Below, one piece after another: positions 1 through 8,362 of a stretch of 64,000 nt of DNA. The DNA is from an uncultured Oscillospiraceae bacterium. Its GTDB lineage: Bacteria; Bacillota; Clostridia; Oscillospirales; Ruminococcaceae. How positions within the stretch are numbered: the first letter of the stretch is position 1; the number at the start of each line of letters is the position of its first letter. The stretch spans positions 1 to 64,000 of the forward strand of contig CAKQGD010000001.1 of the NCBI GenBank assembly GCA_934232845.1, in the 5' to 3' direction. Made by a program: the position numbers and the translations under genes. The notes below the pieces were generated by a model, which was not told where the DNA came from, searched no databases, and saw nothing but the letters and a program-made list of their open reading frames with translations.

Positions 1-611
1 AGGATGCGCCGCGGGCTCAAAAAGCCGCAGTCTGCGACGACTGCGCATACGCTTTCGGGCAGAGGCAGATTTAACGCCGTCAAGACCGCCGTGGCGCCCA
101 TCGATACGCCGGCCAGCACAAGGGGAAGCTTTCCTCCCAAACGGTGGTCGGCCTTCTGTGCCCAGCGCCGGCAGTCCATTCTCTCCAGCGCGCCGAGAGT
201 CGTGTAAGCACCCCCGCTCTCTCCGTGCGCGCGCTGCTGCACCAGCAGCACCGAAAAGCCCTGTTTTGCGTACCACTGTGCGGCACAGCAGAAATCCTTT
301 CTTGCGTCAGAGGCATATCCGTGAAACGCCAGTACCGTCCCGCGCGCATTCGGCACGGGATAAAAATCCGCCGTGAGAGAAAGCCCGTCATGGCTTTGTA
401 TCCGCCAGCGTTCCCGCGGGGCGCTCTCAATCCAATGAACGCCCGCCTCGATTTTTGCGCGGTATTCGTCAATCCATGCGAGGTATGGCTGTTTTGAGAG
501 CAGAAAGTCCTCTCTCGCGGGACGTCTTGCAAGCGCTCTGCACATCGCCGCACGTCCCGCGGCAAGGGAAAGAGCGCTTGTGCCGCAGAAAAACGCCGCC
601 GCCCACTTCAA
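1..611 (-). CDS. alpha/beta hydrolase (partial, C-terminus outside window)
   Basis: The reverse strand encodes the first ~203 residues of an alpha/beta-hydrolase-fold protein. Visible landmarks are a hydrophobic N-terminus (residues 3-18, signal or membrane anchor), an oxyanion-type HGYA (97-100), QQRAHGES (125-132), and the nucleophile elbow GVSMGA with Ser170. This resembles the peptidase S9/BAAT-type family of extracytoplasmic hydrolases; the substrate is unknown. The start is a TTG whose bases overlap the TGA stop of the upstream XRE gene, with AGGAG 8 nt upstream, so the two are translationally coupled. The catalytic Asp and His lie beyond the window edge. Confidence 0.82.
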   Translation of the reverse strand, partial: MKWAAAFFCGTSALSLAAGRAAMCRALARRPAREDFLLSKQPYLAWIDEYRAKIEAGVHWIESAPRERWRIQSHDGLSLTADFYPVPNARGTVLAFHGYASDARKDFCCAAQWYAKQGFSVLLVQQRAHGESGGAYTTLGALERMDCRRWAQKADHRLGGKLPLVLAGVSMGATAVLTALNLPLPESVCAVVADCGFLSPRRI

Positions 612-844
612 ACGGGGGACTCCTTTTTTTCTGCGCGATTCTCTTCAAGGTCGAGCAGCCAGTCTGCGGAGACGCCGTAATACCGGCAGAGCTGCCGCAG
701 ATCGTCAAGACTCGGCTCGGCTTCGCCCGTTTCCATGCGGGAGATTTTGCGCTGCGTCAGTCCAAGCTCAGCGGCAAGCTGCTGCTGGGTCAGGCGGGGA
801 CGGTGGTTTTTCCTCAGAAAACGGAGCTTTTTGCAGAACGTCAT
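608..844 (-). CDS. small XRE-family (Cro/C1) transcriptional regulator
   Basis: This 78-residue protein is essentially a single HTH_3 domain. The helix-turn-helix spans about residues 17-45 (LTQQQLAAELGLTQRKISRM, then a turn to SLDDL), and a tail rich in charged residues follows. It is a cytoplasmic DNA-binding protein with no sensor domain. It lies between a nucleoside deaminase and the alpha/beta hydrolase on the same strand and overlaps the hydrolase start, so it may regulate that unit. AAGGAAG precedes the ATG. The target genes are not known. Confidence 0.85.
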   Translation of the reverse strand: MTFCKKLRFLRKNHRPRLTQQQLAAELGLTQRKISRMETGEAEPSLDDLRQLCRYYGVSADWLLDLEENRAEKKESPV

Positions 845-894
845 ACGGCACCTTCCTTTCCGGCTGTGAAATTATCATTTCGGGGGTTGCTTCC

Positions 895-1362
895 TCAATT
901 CTTTTTGTTTTTTAAGAAATATTCCCTGAGCACTGCGAGACTTTCCTCCCGCAGCACGCCGGCCGTTACAGACGGCTTATGATGAGAACGGTCAAATACG
1001 GTTTTGCTGCATTCGCCGCCCGTCTCATGAAGCACGGCGCATAGGTCGGCGTCGCTTGCGCCGTATACGAGGCGGCCAAGCTTGGCCCATACCATGGCGC
1101 CGCTGCACATAAAACAGGGCTCGCAGCTCGAATAGAGGGTGTATTCGCTGAGATCCGTGATTCCCGTTTCTGCGGTAAATTTCTGCAGCAGACCCAGTTC
1201 CGCATGACGGGTAAAATCGTGTCCGGTGTAAATTTGATTTTCGTTTTCGGCGGCGATTTCACCGTTTTTAACCAGCAGGGCGCCGAACGGTTCGTTGCCG
1301 TGACGCACCGCTTCTTTCGACAGGCGGATGGACTCGGCCATGAATTCCTTATCCCGGTCCAT
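895..1362 (-). CDS. nucleoside deaminase (CDA superfamily, guanine-deaminase/TadA-like)
   Basis: This 155-residue zinc-dependent deaminase carries the HAE motif at 53-55 (zinc-ligand His53, catalytic Glu55) and PCFMC at 82-86 (zinc ligands Cys83 and Cys86). The length and the N-terminal MDRDKEFMAESIRLSKE segment fit the guanine deaminase/nucleoside deaminase branch rather than essential TadA, whose hallmark tRNA-contact residues I cannot confirm. The ATG at 1362 is preceded by AGGAGG with a 7-nt spacer, so a longer in-frame extension to 1422 is rejected. The likely role is purine or pyrimidine salvage in the cytoplasm. Confidence 0.85.
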   Translation of the reverse strand: MDRDKEFMAESIRLSKEAVRHGNEPFGALLVKNGEIAAENENQIYTGHDFTRHAELGLLQKFTAETGITDLSEYTLYSSCEPCFMCSGAMVWAKLGRLVYGASDADLCAVLHETGGECSKTVFDRSHHKPSVTAGVLREESLAVLREYFLKNKKN

Positions 1363-1411
1363 GGGAAATCCTCCTTGCCCTGTTGATTTTCCGCGTGCGG
1401 CGGATTTTGCT

Positions 1412-1864
1412 TTAAAATACAAGCGACAGCACGCCGCACGAGCCGATCCCCATAATCAGACCCGCGGTCACAACGCCTGCGGCGATCGGCCAGAAGGAGC
1501 GCCGCACGGGCAGGCCGAGCACGGCCGCGACAAGGCTGCCGGTCCATGCGCCGGTGCCGGGCAGAGGGATCGCCACGAACAGGTACAGCCCGATCAGAAG
1601 CGCGCCGGTGATCGAGGCTGCCTTGCGCTCGCCGCGGTCAAGCACCCACTGAAAGAGGCTGCCGATCTTCGGCAGCGAGGCGCCCCACCGCAGCACACGC
1701 CCGGCGAACGTCACCAAAAAAGGCACCGGCAGCAGGTTGCCGATCACGGATACGGCAAATACGCTCCAAAACGGCAATCCCCATCCCATGCCGAGAGGAA
1801 CCGCGCCGCGCAGTTCGATCACGGGTACCATGGAAAGAAAAAACAAAAACAGATATTGCTTCAT
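1412..1864 (-). CDS. small multidrug export-family membrane protein (COG2426-like)
   Basis: This 150-residue, almost entirely hydrophobic protein has about four membrane segments and a characteristic start (FLSMVPVIELRGAVPLG). It also has internal IPLPGTGAWTGSLVA and a glycine-rich C-terminus. It matches the Sm_multidrug_ex (PF06695) family; despite the name, the transported substrate is unproven. The gene overlaps the upstream flippase by ATGA, implying coupled translation and a shared transcript. Confidence 0.8.
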   Translation of the reverse strand: MKQYLFLFFLSMVPVIELRGAVPLGMGWGLPFWSVFAVSVIGNLLPVPFLVTFAGRVLRWGASLPKIGSLFQWVLDRGERKAASITGALLIGLYLFVAIPLPGTGAWTGSLVAAVLGLPVRRSFWPIAAGVVTAGLIMGIGSCGVLSLVF

Positions 1865-3285
1865 CGGGCGCGTTCTCCTCCCATCCGGGCCGCGAGGCGG
1901 TCAGCCAGTGCAAAGCCGAGCCGCAGCACGGGGCGCAGATTTGCCAATACCAACAGAATAAACATGCCGATCTGTACAAGCAGAGAAGAGCCGTGTTCGG
2001 AAAACATCAGCCACGTCTGCGTCATCAGCAAAAACAGATTGCCCGCCGTCGGTACAAACCGCAGCCGCAGATCGACAAACCGCTTTACGTCGGCTGCGCG
2101 CACGAAAAACGCCGCCAGATAGCTGACAAAAGTGGTGAACGCCGCGGCAAGAGGGCCGTATTTCGGAATCAGGATGAAATTCAGCCCAAGGTTTAAGACC
2201 GCGCCGGTAAAGATCGCGACAGGCACCGTGCCGCTCTTTTTCCTCACCATATAAAACGATCCCAAAAATGTGACGAGGGAGGAAAAAACCTCGCTCATGA
2301 CAAGAAAGGGCGCATACCGCCACGATTCGTAGTAGGCGGGCGCGTACAGCACCGATGTGATCGGCCGCAGCAGCATCAGAAGTCCGGACGCGGCCAGAAA
2401 CAGCGCCGTGGAGTAATACTCGTATACATTGGAATAAAACCGCGCCGCGTCGCGGTCGTCCTTTTCGCTGACGGCGGAGATCTGCCATGCCTGATAAAAA
2501 ATCGACGACACGATGGTCAGCAGGCTCGGCAGCTTGCAGGCCACGGCGTAGATGCCGTTGGCGGCTTCGCCGCAGAACCACGTGACGACATAGCGGTCGG
2601 AAACGTTTGTGATCCACCAGAACATCGTCGTGGGAATCAGCGGCACGCAGTAGCGGAGCATTTCGGCGCGCAGCCGCTTGAGCTTTCGTTTCGGTTTAAA
2701 AAAGCACCACAGCCGGGCAATCAGAAAAAGCCCCGTCACGGAAACGGCGTTGGATGCGACGGTTGCGAGAACGTAACCCTCGACGCCCCAAGAAAACACG
2801 GACAAGAACAGAATGTTGAATAAGATCGTCGTCGCGGTGGAAATAAACCCGTCGATGACAAAGAGACGGACCAATCCGATCGAGCGCACAAACTGCGCCG
2901 TGACGCTCTTGAGCATTCCGAATAAAACATAAACGGAGATCAGCGCTACATAGGGCGACAGCAGCTCGACAAACAGAAGCACGGGCGACACGAACAAGAA
3001 TACGAGAAAGCCCGCAAGAACGGTTTTGAGGCCCACGGTAAACACGTCGCTGCGCCGCTCGGCCTTATCCATACCGAAGCGGATGACCGCTTCGTTGATC
3101 GAAAGCATTACAAACGGCATCAGCAGGTTCGCCGTCGTGACCACGCGGTCCGCCGCGGAGTACTGCTCCGGCGCGAGAATACCGGTGTAATACCGCATCA
3201 TCAGCAGTACCAGCAGCTTGGACGAGAACGAGCCGACGGCAAACACAAGCGTGTTGCCCATCAGCCTTTCATAGCGGTTTGCCAA
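1861..3285 (-). CDS. polysaccharide/oligosaccharide flippase (MOP superfamily, Wzx-like)
   Basis: This ~474-residue integral membrane protein has roughly 12-14 hydrophobic segments and the pattern of polysaccharide-biosynthesis flippases (MVN/MATE/Wzx). Examples are NTLVFAVGSFSSKLLVLLMM at the start, the conserved Asn/Glu in SINEAVIRFGM, and a central GVEGYVLATVASN. The role would be flipping lipid-linked glycans across the membrane. The TTG at 3285 is chosen because AGGGAGG lies 7 nt upstream; a further upstream TTG (3321) has no Shine-Dalgarno. A good promoter lies at 3351-3379. No glycosyltransferases are adjacent, so the glycan is unknown. Confidence 0.85.
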   Translation of the reverse strand: MANRYERLMGNTLVFAVGSFSSKLLVLLMMRYYTGILAPEQYSAADRVVTTANLLMPFVMLSINEAVIRFGMDKAERRSDVFTVGLKTVLAGFLVFLFVSPVLLFVELLSPYVALISVYVLFGMLKSVTAQFVRSIGLVRLFVIDGFISTATTILFNILFLSVFSWGVEGYVLATVASNAVSVTGLFLIARLWCFFKPKRKLKRLRAEMLRYCVPLIPTTMFWWITNVSDRYVVTWFCGEAANGIYAVACKLPSLLTIVSSIFYQAWQISAVSEKDDRDAARFYSNVYEYYSTALFLAASGLLMLLRPITSVLYAPAYYESWRYAPFLVMSEVFSSLVTFLGSFYMVRKKSGTVPVAIFTGAVLNLGLNFILIPKYGPLAAAFTTFVSYLAAFFVRAADVKRFVDLRLRFVPTAGNLFLLMTQTWLMFSEHGSSLLVQIGMFILLVLANLRPVLRLGFALADRLAARMGGERAR

Positions 3286-3350
3286 GCGGTCGCCCTCCCT
3301 GCTGCAGAACTGTTTTCTCAAGCGTGCGCGCGCAGACGCACTTTCTGCTT

Positions 3351-3379
3351 ATTATCCCATGTTTTTCTTTAAAATGCAA
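3351..3379 (-). promoter_or_regulatory. sigma-A promoter of the flippase gene
   Basis: On the reverse strand a TTGCAT -35 (3374-3379) and GATAAT -10 (3351-3356) are separated by exactly 17 bp. They are placed about 60 nt upstream of the TTG start of the flippase gene. Confidence 0.65.
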
Positions 3380-3795
3380 GACGGCGAAGAGAGAGTCTTT
3401 ACTTCTTTGCGTGTGTCAGAGCCGCGAACGGCTTACCGAAAAGATTGAAACGCAAATAGAGTGAGGCGAACGGTTGGAGGCGGGACAGGGAAGTGCAAAA
3501 AAGGCAAAGCAAGAAATGCGGTTCGTTTTTTGACCGGCCGCAGACCGGATGGCATTTTAATAAGACACGGCATAAACCGCTCTTAAATCCAAAAATCCGG
3601 CTGTGTGCAACGGTAATTCCTGCCGCCATTCCAATCCGGACACGGACAGGAAAGACATGTGCCAAAAAGAGAGCCGCGGCGTTTTTAAAAAAGATATTTC
3701 GTTTTCTTCTGCCGGGCCGGACAAGGAAATTGAAAGATATGGCTTCTGCGGTCAATGCCTGCATCGGGAGAAGCGGGAAGAAACGCGGGGCTTTC
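3380..3795. other. intergenic region without recognisable gene
   Basis: About 400 bp lie between the divergently arranged flippase and MarR transcription units. Open frames of 60-120 codons exist on both strands, but they lack a convincing Shine-Dalgarno, are basic and low-complexity, and match no family I recognise. I see no tRNA, riboswitch or repeat here. Confidence 0.5.
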
Positions 3796-3823
3796 TTGAC
3801 AAAAAGAGAAAAAGGGCTATAAT
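3796..3823 (+). promoter_or_regulatory. consensus sigma-A promoter of marR-MATE operon
   Basis: A perfect TTGACA (3796-3801) and a perfect TATAAT (3818-3823) are separated by 16 bp, directly upstream of the MarR gene. A strong promoter like this normally needs a repressor, and a palindrome overlaps its -10 box. Confidence 0.85.
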
Positions 3824-3842
3824 AGTTTAATCATAAACTATT
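3821..3842. promoter_or_regulatory. palindromic operator (probable MarR autoregulatory site)
   Basis: The perfect inverted repeat AATAGTTTA-ATCA-TAAACTATT (9-bp arms, 4-bp spacer) overlaps the end of the -10 box and the expected transcription start. This size and position are typical of MarR-family operators. Binding of the MarR protein encoded just downstream is inferred from position. Confidence 0.75.
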
Positions 3843-3859
3843 GAAAAGGAGAACCCGTG

Positions 3860-4300
3860 ATGAGGCCGAGTGAATTCCTTTTGGCGATGCGCCGGACCAT
3901 CCGGCTGTATCAGACGGTCTGCGAACCGGTCTGCGCACGGCTGGGGTTGACGCAGACGGAACTGGACGTGCTGGGCTTTTTGGGAAACAACCCCTCGCTG
4001 GATACGGCCAAGGATATCGTTGAACTGCGGATGCTGCCGAAGGCGAATGTTTCACAGGCAGTATCCTCGCTTTTGAGAAAAGAACTGCTGTGGCGGCGGC
4101 GCGACGGCGACGACCGCCGCTGGGCGCACCTTGGCCTGACGCCGAGGGGTGAGGATCTGCTGCCCGAGATCAATGCGGCGCGCAGAGAAATGGCCGAGGC
4201 GCTGCTCGCGGGCTTTTCGCGCGAAGAGAGGGAACAATACCTTTCGTTGTACCTGCGCATGGCGGATAACGCCCGCGCTTATCTGAAGAAAAGAGGCTGA
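3860..4300 (+). CDS. MarR-family transcriptional regulator
   Basis: This ~146-residue winged-helix regulator has a recognition region AKANVSQAVSSLLRKELLWR and a wing RRRDGDDRRWAHLGLTPRG, characteristic of MarR. N- and C-terminal helices would form the dimer interface. The ATG at 3860 is preferred over the adjacent GTG (3857) because AGGAG lies 8 nt upstream. The gene sits 4 nt before a MATE pump and behind a promoter with an overlapping palindrome. The simplest reading is a ligand-relieved repressor of its own operon. Confidence 0.92.
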   Translation: MRPSEFLLAMRRTIRLYQTVCEPVCARLGLTQTELDVLGFLGNNPSLDTAKDIVELRMLPKANVSQAVSSLLRKELLWRRRDGDDRRWAHLGLTPRGEDLLPEINAARREMAEALLAGFSREEREQYLSLYLRMADNARAYLKKRG

Positions 4301-4304
4301 TTGT

Positions 4305-5681
4305 ATGGAAGAGAAAAAAGATTTTCTTGGGACGGAGCCGGTCGGGCCGCTGATGCTGCGGCTGGCAGTTCCGGCGGTGACGGCCCAGCTTGTCAATATG
4401 CTGTACAATATCGTTGACCGAATTTATATCGGCCATATCGCCGAGGTGGGAGACATGGCGCTGACGGGCGTGGGCGTCTGTATGCCGGTAATTCTGATCG
4501 TATCGGCCTTCGCGGCGCTTGTCAGCATGGGCGGCGCACCGCGCGCCTCTCTCGCGATGGGCGCGGGGGAAACGGCCCGGGCCCAGCGGATTCTCGGCGC
4601 ATGCTTTACTCTGCAGCTTTTGATTTCCGCCGTTCTCACGGCGGTGCTGCTGCCTTTTCACCGCACGATGCTGCTGTGGTTCGGCGCGAGCGAGAACACC
4701 ATCGAGTACGCCGCGGCCTATATGGGCATTTACGCGCTCGGCACGGTATTTGTGCAGCTTACGCTGGGAATGAACGCCTTTATCAACGCACAGGGCTTTG
4801 CTAAGACCGGAATGAAAACCGTTTTGATCGGTGCGATATGCAATATCGTGCTTGATCCTATCCTGATCTTTGGCCTCAACATGGGCGTGCGCGGCGCGGC
4901 GCTGGCGACAGTTGTGTCGCAAGCCGTCAGCATGATCTGGGCGGTTTCGTTTCTCTGCGGAAAAAAGACCCGTCTGCGTCTGGAGAGGAAGTATCTCCGT
5001 CTGGATGCAAAGGTGCTGCTTCCCTGCATCGCGCTGGGGCTTGCGCCGTTTATCATGCAGTCGACGGAAAGTGTGCTCTCCGTCTGCTTTAACTCGTCGC
5101 TGCTGCGCTACGGAGGAGACGTGGCGGTCGGCGCGATGACGATTCTGACCAGTGTGATGCAGTTCGCAATGCTGCCGATGCAGGGCATCGCGCAGGGCGC
5201 CCAGCCGATCACAAGCTACAATTTCGGCGCCAAAAACGCCGCGCGCGTAAAGCAGACGTTTTTTCTGCTGCTGCGGGTATGCCTGTGCTATTCCGCGGCG
5301 CTGTGGGCGGTGGTGGAGCTGTTTCCGCAGGCGTTTGCGTCCGTCTTTACCCCGGATCCTCAGCTGATCGATTTTACGAGGACGGCGCTGCGCGTCTACT
5401 GCGGCGGTATGCTTCTGATGGGGGCGCAGACTGCTTGTCAGATGACCTTTGTCGCCATCGGCAGCGCAAAATCCTCAATGATCGTCGCGATTATGCGAAA
5501 ATTCATTTTGCTGATTCCGCTGATCTATCTTCTGCCGCACTGGATGGAGAACAAGACCCTTGCGGTCTATATGGCCGAACCGGTTGCCGACATTCTCGCG
5601 GTGATTTTCACGGTGTCGCTGTTCTCCGTGCAGTTTCGGCGGGCGCTGCGCGAGATGGATCGGCCGTCTCCCCAAGCCTGA
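4305..5681 (+). CDS. MATE-family multidrug/cation antiporter
   Basis: This 458-residue protein has the 12-segment MATE architecture in two repeats. The first starts with PLMLRLAVPAVTAQLVNMLY NIVDRIYIGHI and contains GAPRASLAMGAG; the second contains PMQGIAQGAQPITSYNFGAKN. MATE proteins extrude cationic drugs or metabolites with Na+ or H+. It follows the MarR gene by 4 nt with its own AGAGG, so it is probably the drug-induced member of a two-gene operon. The substrate is unknown. Confidence 0.92.
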   Translation: MEEKKDFLGTEPVGPLMLRLAVPAVTAQLVNMLYNIVDRIYIGHIAEVGDMALTGVGVCMPVILIVSAFAALVSMGGAPRASLAMGAGETARAQRILGACFTLQLLISAVLTAVLLPFHRTMLLWFGASENTIEYAAAYMGIYALGTVFVQLTLGMNAFINAQGFAKTGMKTVLIGAICNIVLDPILIFGLNMGVRGAALATVVSQAVSMIWAVSFLCGKKTRLRLERKYLRLDAKVLLPCIALGLAPFIMQSTESVLSVCFNSSLLRYGGDVAVGAMTILTSVMQFAMLPMQGIAQGAQPITSYNFGAKNAARVKQTFFLLLRVCLCYSAALWAVVELFPQAFASVFTPDPQLIDFTRTALRVYCGGMLLMGAQTACQMTFVAIGSAKSSMIVAIMRKFILLIPLIYLLPHWMENKTLAVYMAEPVADILAVIFTVSLFSVQFRRALREMDRPSPQA

Positions 5682-5729
5682 AATTTTCTGTAAACGGTTT
5701 TTGCTTTTATTTCTGAGCAGGATACGAAA

Positions 5730-5757
5730 AGCGGCGGGAAAGAAAATTCCCGCCGCT
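5730..5757. terminator. bidirectional intrinsic terminator
   Basis: AGCGGCGGGAA (5730-5740) pairs with TTCCCGCCGCT (5747-5757) around a 6-nt loop. It lies between the convergent MATE gene and the secreted-protein gene. The reverse-strand copy is followed by TTTTC; the forward copy has a weaker T-run. Confidence 0.65.
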
Positions 5758-5881
5758 CGGATTTCATTGAAAAATGTCAAGGGAGCTTCCACTTTGCAAA
5801 AGCGGAAAAGACGCGGATTTTCCGCGAAAAACAGAGCATGCCGGCGCAGTCCGGTTACCGCACGAATTTAGAATCGTGCTT

Positions 5882-6637
5882 TTAGGTGCCTGCGCTTTGG
5901 CGCACATAAGCGGAGGCCAGTTCCTTGTAATATCCGAGCTGTGCGGCCTTTGCCGCCTCGTAGTCGAGCCGCTTCTGTGCGGCAAGGGAAGTATCCGCGC
6001 CGATGGCAAGCAGAGCGTTCTCAAGATTTTCAAGGATGACGGCGGCTTCGGCGTCCGCATCCTGTTCGAGAGCGAAGAGGCTGGGCAGATAGCGCTCGAT
6101 CAGGATGCCGATCTGGGCCTCGTCGTTGGGATCGGTCAGCATGCGGTAGTCGGTCATGGCTTGCTGCGCCAGCGTGTCAAGCGACGCCGTCATACGGGAA
6201 ATCAGAGCATCCAGCTCGCGGATATGCCCGGCGGAAACCTCGTCGATCTCCTGTGCGGTCGGGGGACGGCCTTCCTGCTCGGGTTCCACCGCAGAGACGG
6301 AAGCCTCCGTGTGCCCTCCGGCGCTGCTTTCTTCGGGGACGCTTTGCGGGGGAATCTCCGCCGCAGAGGAGGCGCCTTGCGAAGGAGAGGGAGAAGAGGA
6401 CTCTTCGAAAGAGGACGCGGCCGATTCGAACGGCTCGTCATAGACAAAGCGCGGCGGCTGTGAAGAAGGCTCCTCCTGCTGCTGAGGGGGCTGCTGCGCA
6501 CTTTGCTGTGCGCCGGGATCGATCGGAACGTTCTCCGCGGCGCCTCCCGCCTGCGAGAGCTGTCTTTCCCAGCCGGCCCATGCGGCGGCAGCCGTGATCG
6601 CGCACAGCAGAATAGAAAGCAGAATGGTTCGTTTCAT
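5882..6637 (-). CDS. secreted or membrane-anchored hypothetical protein, low-complexity linker plus helical domain
   Basis: I do not recognise this 251-residue protein. It starts with a signal/anchor sequence (MKRTILLSILLCAITAAAAW) with no lipobox. A long Gln/Ser/Pro/Glu-rich disordered stretch follows (about residues 25-130, with QQPPQQQEE and SSSPSPSQG). The C-terminal domain is predominantly helical (about 135-251; ISRMTASLDTLAQQAMTDYRM, LEQDADAEAAVILENLENAL), possibly coiled coil. The ATG at 6637 has AGGTG upstream; an extension to 6754 lacks support. The layout suggests an extracellular protein tethered by a flexible linker; no function is assigned. Confidence 0.7.
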   Translation of the reverse strand: MKRTILLSILLCAITAAAAWAGWERQLSQAGGAAENVPIDPGAQQSAQQPPQQQEEPSSQPPRFVYDEPFESAASSFEESSSPSPSQGASSAAEIPPQSVPEESSAGGHTEASVSAVEPEQEGRPPTAQEIDEVSAGHIRELDALISRMTASLDTLAQQAMTDYRMLTDPNDEAQIGILIERYLPSLFALEQDADAEAAVILENLENALLAIGADTSLAAQKRLDYEAAKAAQLGYYKELASAYVRQSAGT

Positions 6638-6738
6638 CTCGGCACCTCCCGGTTCTTTTCGCGAAACAGAATGCCCGTGTGCGGTGCGCTTTATGCAGAG
6701 AGAAACGGCCGTTTTCATAAAAATGTAACACCTGATAC

Positions 6739-6767
6739 TTGCGAATAAGACCAAATCATGCTATGAT
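6739..6767 (+). promoter_or_regulatory. sigma-A promoter of trmL-degV
   Basis: TTGCGA (6739-6744) and TATGAT (6762-6767) lie 17 bp apart. The predicted transcription start near 6774 rules out the more upstream in-frame ATGs and supports the trmL start at 6799. Confidence 0.65.
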
Positions 6768-6798
6768 GAAAAAAATTTCCGCCGAAAAGAGGCGCGCC

Positions 6799-7299
6799 AT
6801 GCCGACCTTGAATATTGTTTTGATCGAACCTCAGATTCCCCAGAATACGGGCAACATTGCGAGAACCTGCGCCGCGACCGGCGCGCGGCTGCATCTTGTG
6901 GGCCCGATGGGGTTTGCCGTTGACGATAAAAAGCTCAAGCGCGCAGGGCTGGATTACTGGAGTCTGCTCGATATCACCCTGTATGATTCGAGTGCGGAAT
7001 TCTTTGAGAAAAACGCCGGACCGTTCGTGTTCTTTACAACGAAAGGACGCGCGGCGCACAGCGACAGAACATATCCCGACGGCTGCTGCCTTGTGTTCGG
7101 CAGAGAGGATGCCGGCCTGCCCGAGCAGCTGCTCTGCGAGCATCCCGGCGACTGTGTCCGCATCCCCATGCTGGGCGAAGCGCGCAGCCTGAATTTATCA
7201 AATACGGTTGCGGTCGGCGTGTACGAGGTGCTGCGCCAATGGGGATATCCCGGCCTGTCCGGAGAGGGACGGCTGCGCAACTATGTCTGGAAGGATTGA
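6799..7299 (+). CDS. trmL: tRNA (cytidine(34)-2'-O)-methyltransferase
   Basis: This 166-residue SPOUT-family methyltransferase has the length and motifs of TrmL. It has an N-terminal LNIVLIEPQIPQNTGNIAR, a SAM-binding knot with LVFGREDAGLP (98-108), and motif 3 RSLNLSNTVAVGVYE (129-143). The enzyme methylates the 2'-OH of the wobble nucleotide of certain tRNA-Leu species. The chosen ATG has AAGAGG 6 nt upstream and agrees with the promoter position. It is followed after 6 nt by degV on the same strand. Confidence 0.9.
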   Translation: MPTLNIVLIEPQIPQNTGNIARTCAATGARLHLVGPMGFAVDDKKLKRAGLDYWSLLDITLYDSSAEFFEKNAGPFVFFTTKGRAAHSDRTYPDGCCLVFGREDAGLPEQLLCEHPGDCVRIPMLGEARSLNLSNTVAVGVYEVLRQWGYPGLSGEGRLRNYVWKD

Positions 7300-7305
7300 G
7301 AATAG

Positions 7306-8184
7306 ATGGCCGAGATTCAGTTTCTGGCGGATTCCGCCTGTGATTTTGATCCGAAGTTTGTAAAAAAAGCGGGAATCCGCGTGCTCAGCTGCCATGTCGA
7401 TACGGCGGAAGGTTCGTTTGACGACGGAGAGCAGTTTACCGCTCAGGACGTGTATGATCTTGTCGAGCGCACAGGTGAGCTGCCCAAGACCTCGCAGGTC
7501 ACCGTGATCGAGTGGATGGATGCATATCGGGAGGCCGCAGAGGCCCAAAAAACCGACGTGATCGCCGTTACGATGAATTCGCAGGGCTCCGGCACCTATG
7601 CCGCCGCCTGCCAGGCGGCGAGGCTTTTCAAAGAAGAGGAGCCCGCCCTTGCCGAAAAACTCTCGGTCCGGGTGATCGATTCCACCGGATACAGCGCTCC
7701 GGTGGAACTTGCGGTGCGCCGGGCATTTCGTTTGGCCGAAAACGGCGCTTCCGCGCGGGAGGTTTCCGCCTATCTTGAGGAATGGTATTCCCGTCAGACG
7801 ACGCTGCTGGGACTGGGCTCTCTCGATTACGCGAAGCGCTCCGGCCGGCTGAACACGGTGGCGGCCTTTGTGGGAGAGGTGCTGGGCTTAAAGCCGATCA
7901 TGCTGCTGCACGGCAGCAACAAAGTGGTTGACAAGGCGAGAGGAGACCGCGCGCTGATCGAGCGGATGGCGCGGCTTTATATGGAAAAGGCAGCCGCCCC
8001 GGAGAACGGCGACTATGCGCTGGTGTGGGGTACCAACCGTGATCAGGCAAAGCAGCTTGCCGCCGCGATAAAAAAGCTGGGCGGTCCCGCACCCGCGATC
8101 GAAAGGCCGATCGGCGTCTGCGTTGCGATCAACGCCGGCCCCAAGATGCTGGGAATCGGTTTTTTGGGGAAGGAAAAGCTGTGA
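7306..8184 (+). CDS. DegV family fatty-acid-binding protein
   Basis: This 292-residue cytosolic protein has the DegV fold signatures: FLADSACDFDPKFVKKAGI at the start, SQVTVIEWMDAYREA, then a glycine/serine motif (MNSQGSGTYAAACQAA). It ends with a late VCVAINAGPKMLGIGF. DegV-like proteins (FakB type) bind a fatty acid and can present it to the kinase FakA for phosphorylation; no fakA lies nearby. It forms a probable operon with trmL and is followed by a strong terminator. Confidence 0.88.
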   Translation: MAEIQFLADSACDFDPKFVKKAGIRVLSCHVDTAEGSFDDGEQFTAQDVYDLVERTGELPKTSQVTVIEWMDAYREAAEAQKTDVIAVTMNSQGSGTYAAACQAARLFKEEEPALAEKLSVRVIDSTGYSAPVELAVRRAFRLAENGASAREVSAYLEEWYSRQTTLLGLGSLDYAKRSGRLNTVAAFVGEVLGLKPIMLLHGSNKVVDKARGDRALIERMARLYMEKAAAPENGDYALVWGTNRDQAKQLAAAIKKLGGPAPAIERPIGVCVAINAGPKMLGIGFLGKEKL

Positions 8185-8266
8185 TGCATGTCCCGCCGTG
8201 CTCTTCGAATTTTTATGAAAAGAGAAGCTTTGCAGCCGCCGCGGATATTTGACCGATTCGGTTTTT

Positions 8267-8305
8267 AAAACGGACCCGCCGAGTTTTCGGACGGGTCCGT
8301 TTTTT
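8267..8305 (+). terminator. intrinsic terminator after degV
   Basis: AAAACGGACCCG (8267-8278) pairs with CGGGTCCGTTTT (8292-8303), followed by more T. The 12-bp stem with a U-tract lies between convergent degV and cotJC. Confidence 0.85.
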
Positions 8306-8362
8306 GCGTTGAGCGGGAGGGGCGTTTTTATCCGCAAACGGCCGGGCGCGCGGAGAGAAGGC

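Noticed and set aside
3399..3822. Two ~110-120-codon frames on opposite strands between the flippase and marR
   Set aside because: Lysine/arginine-rich, no Shine-Dalgarno, mutually overlapping, and the promoter of marR lies inside one of them.
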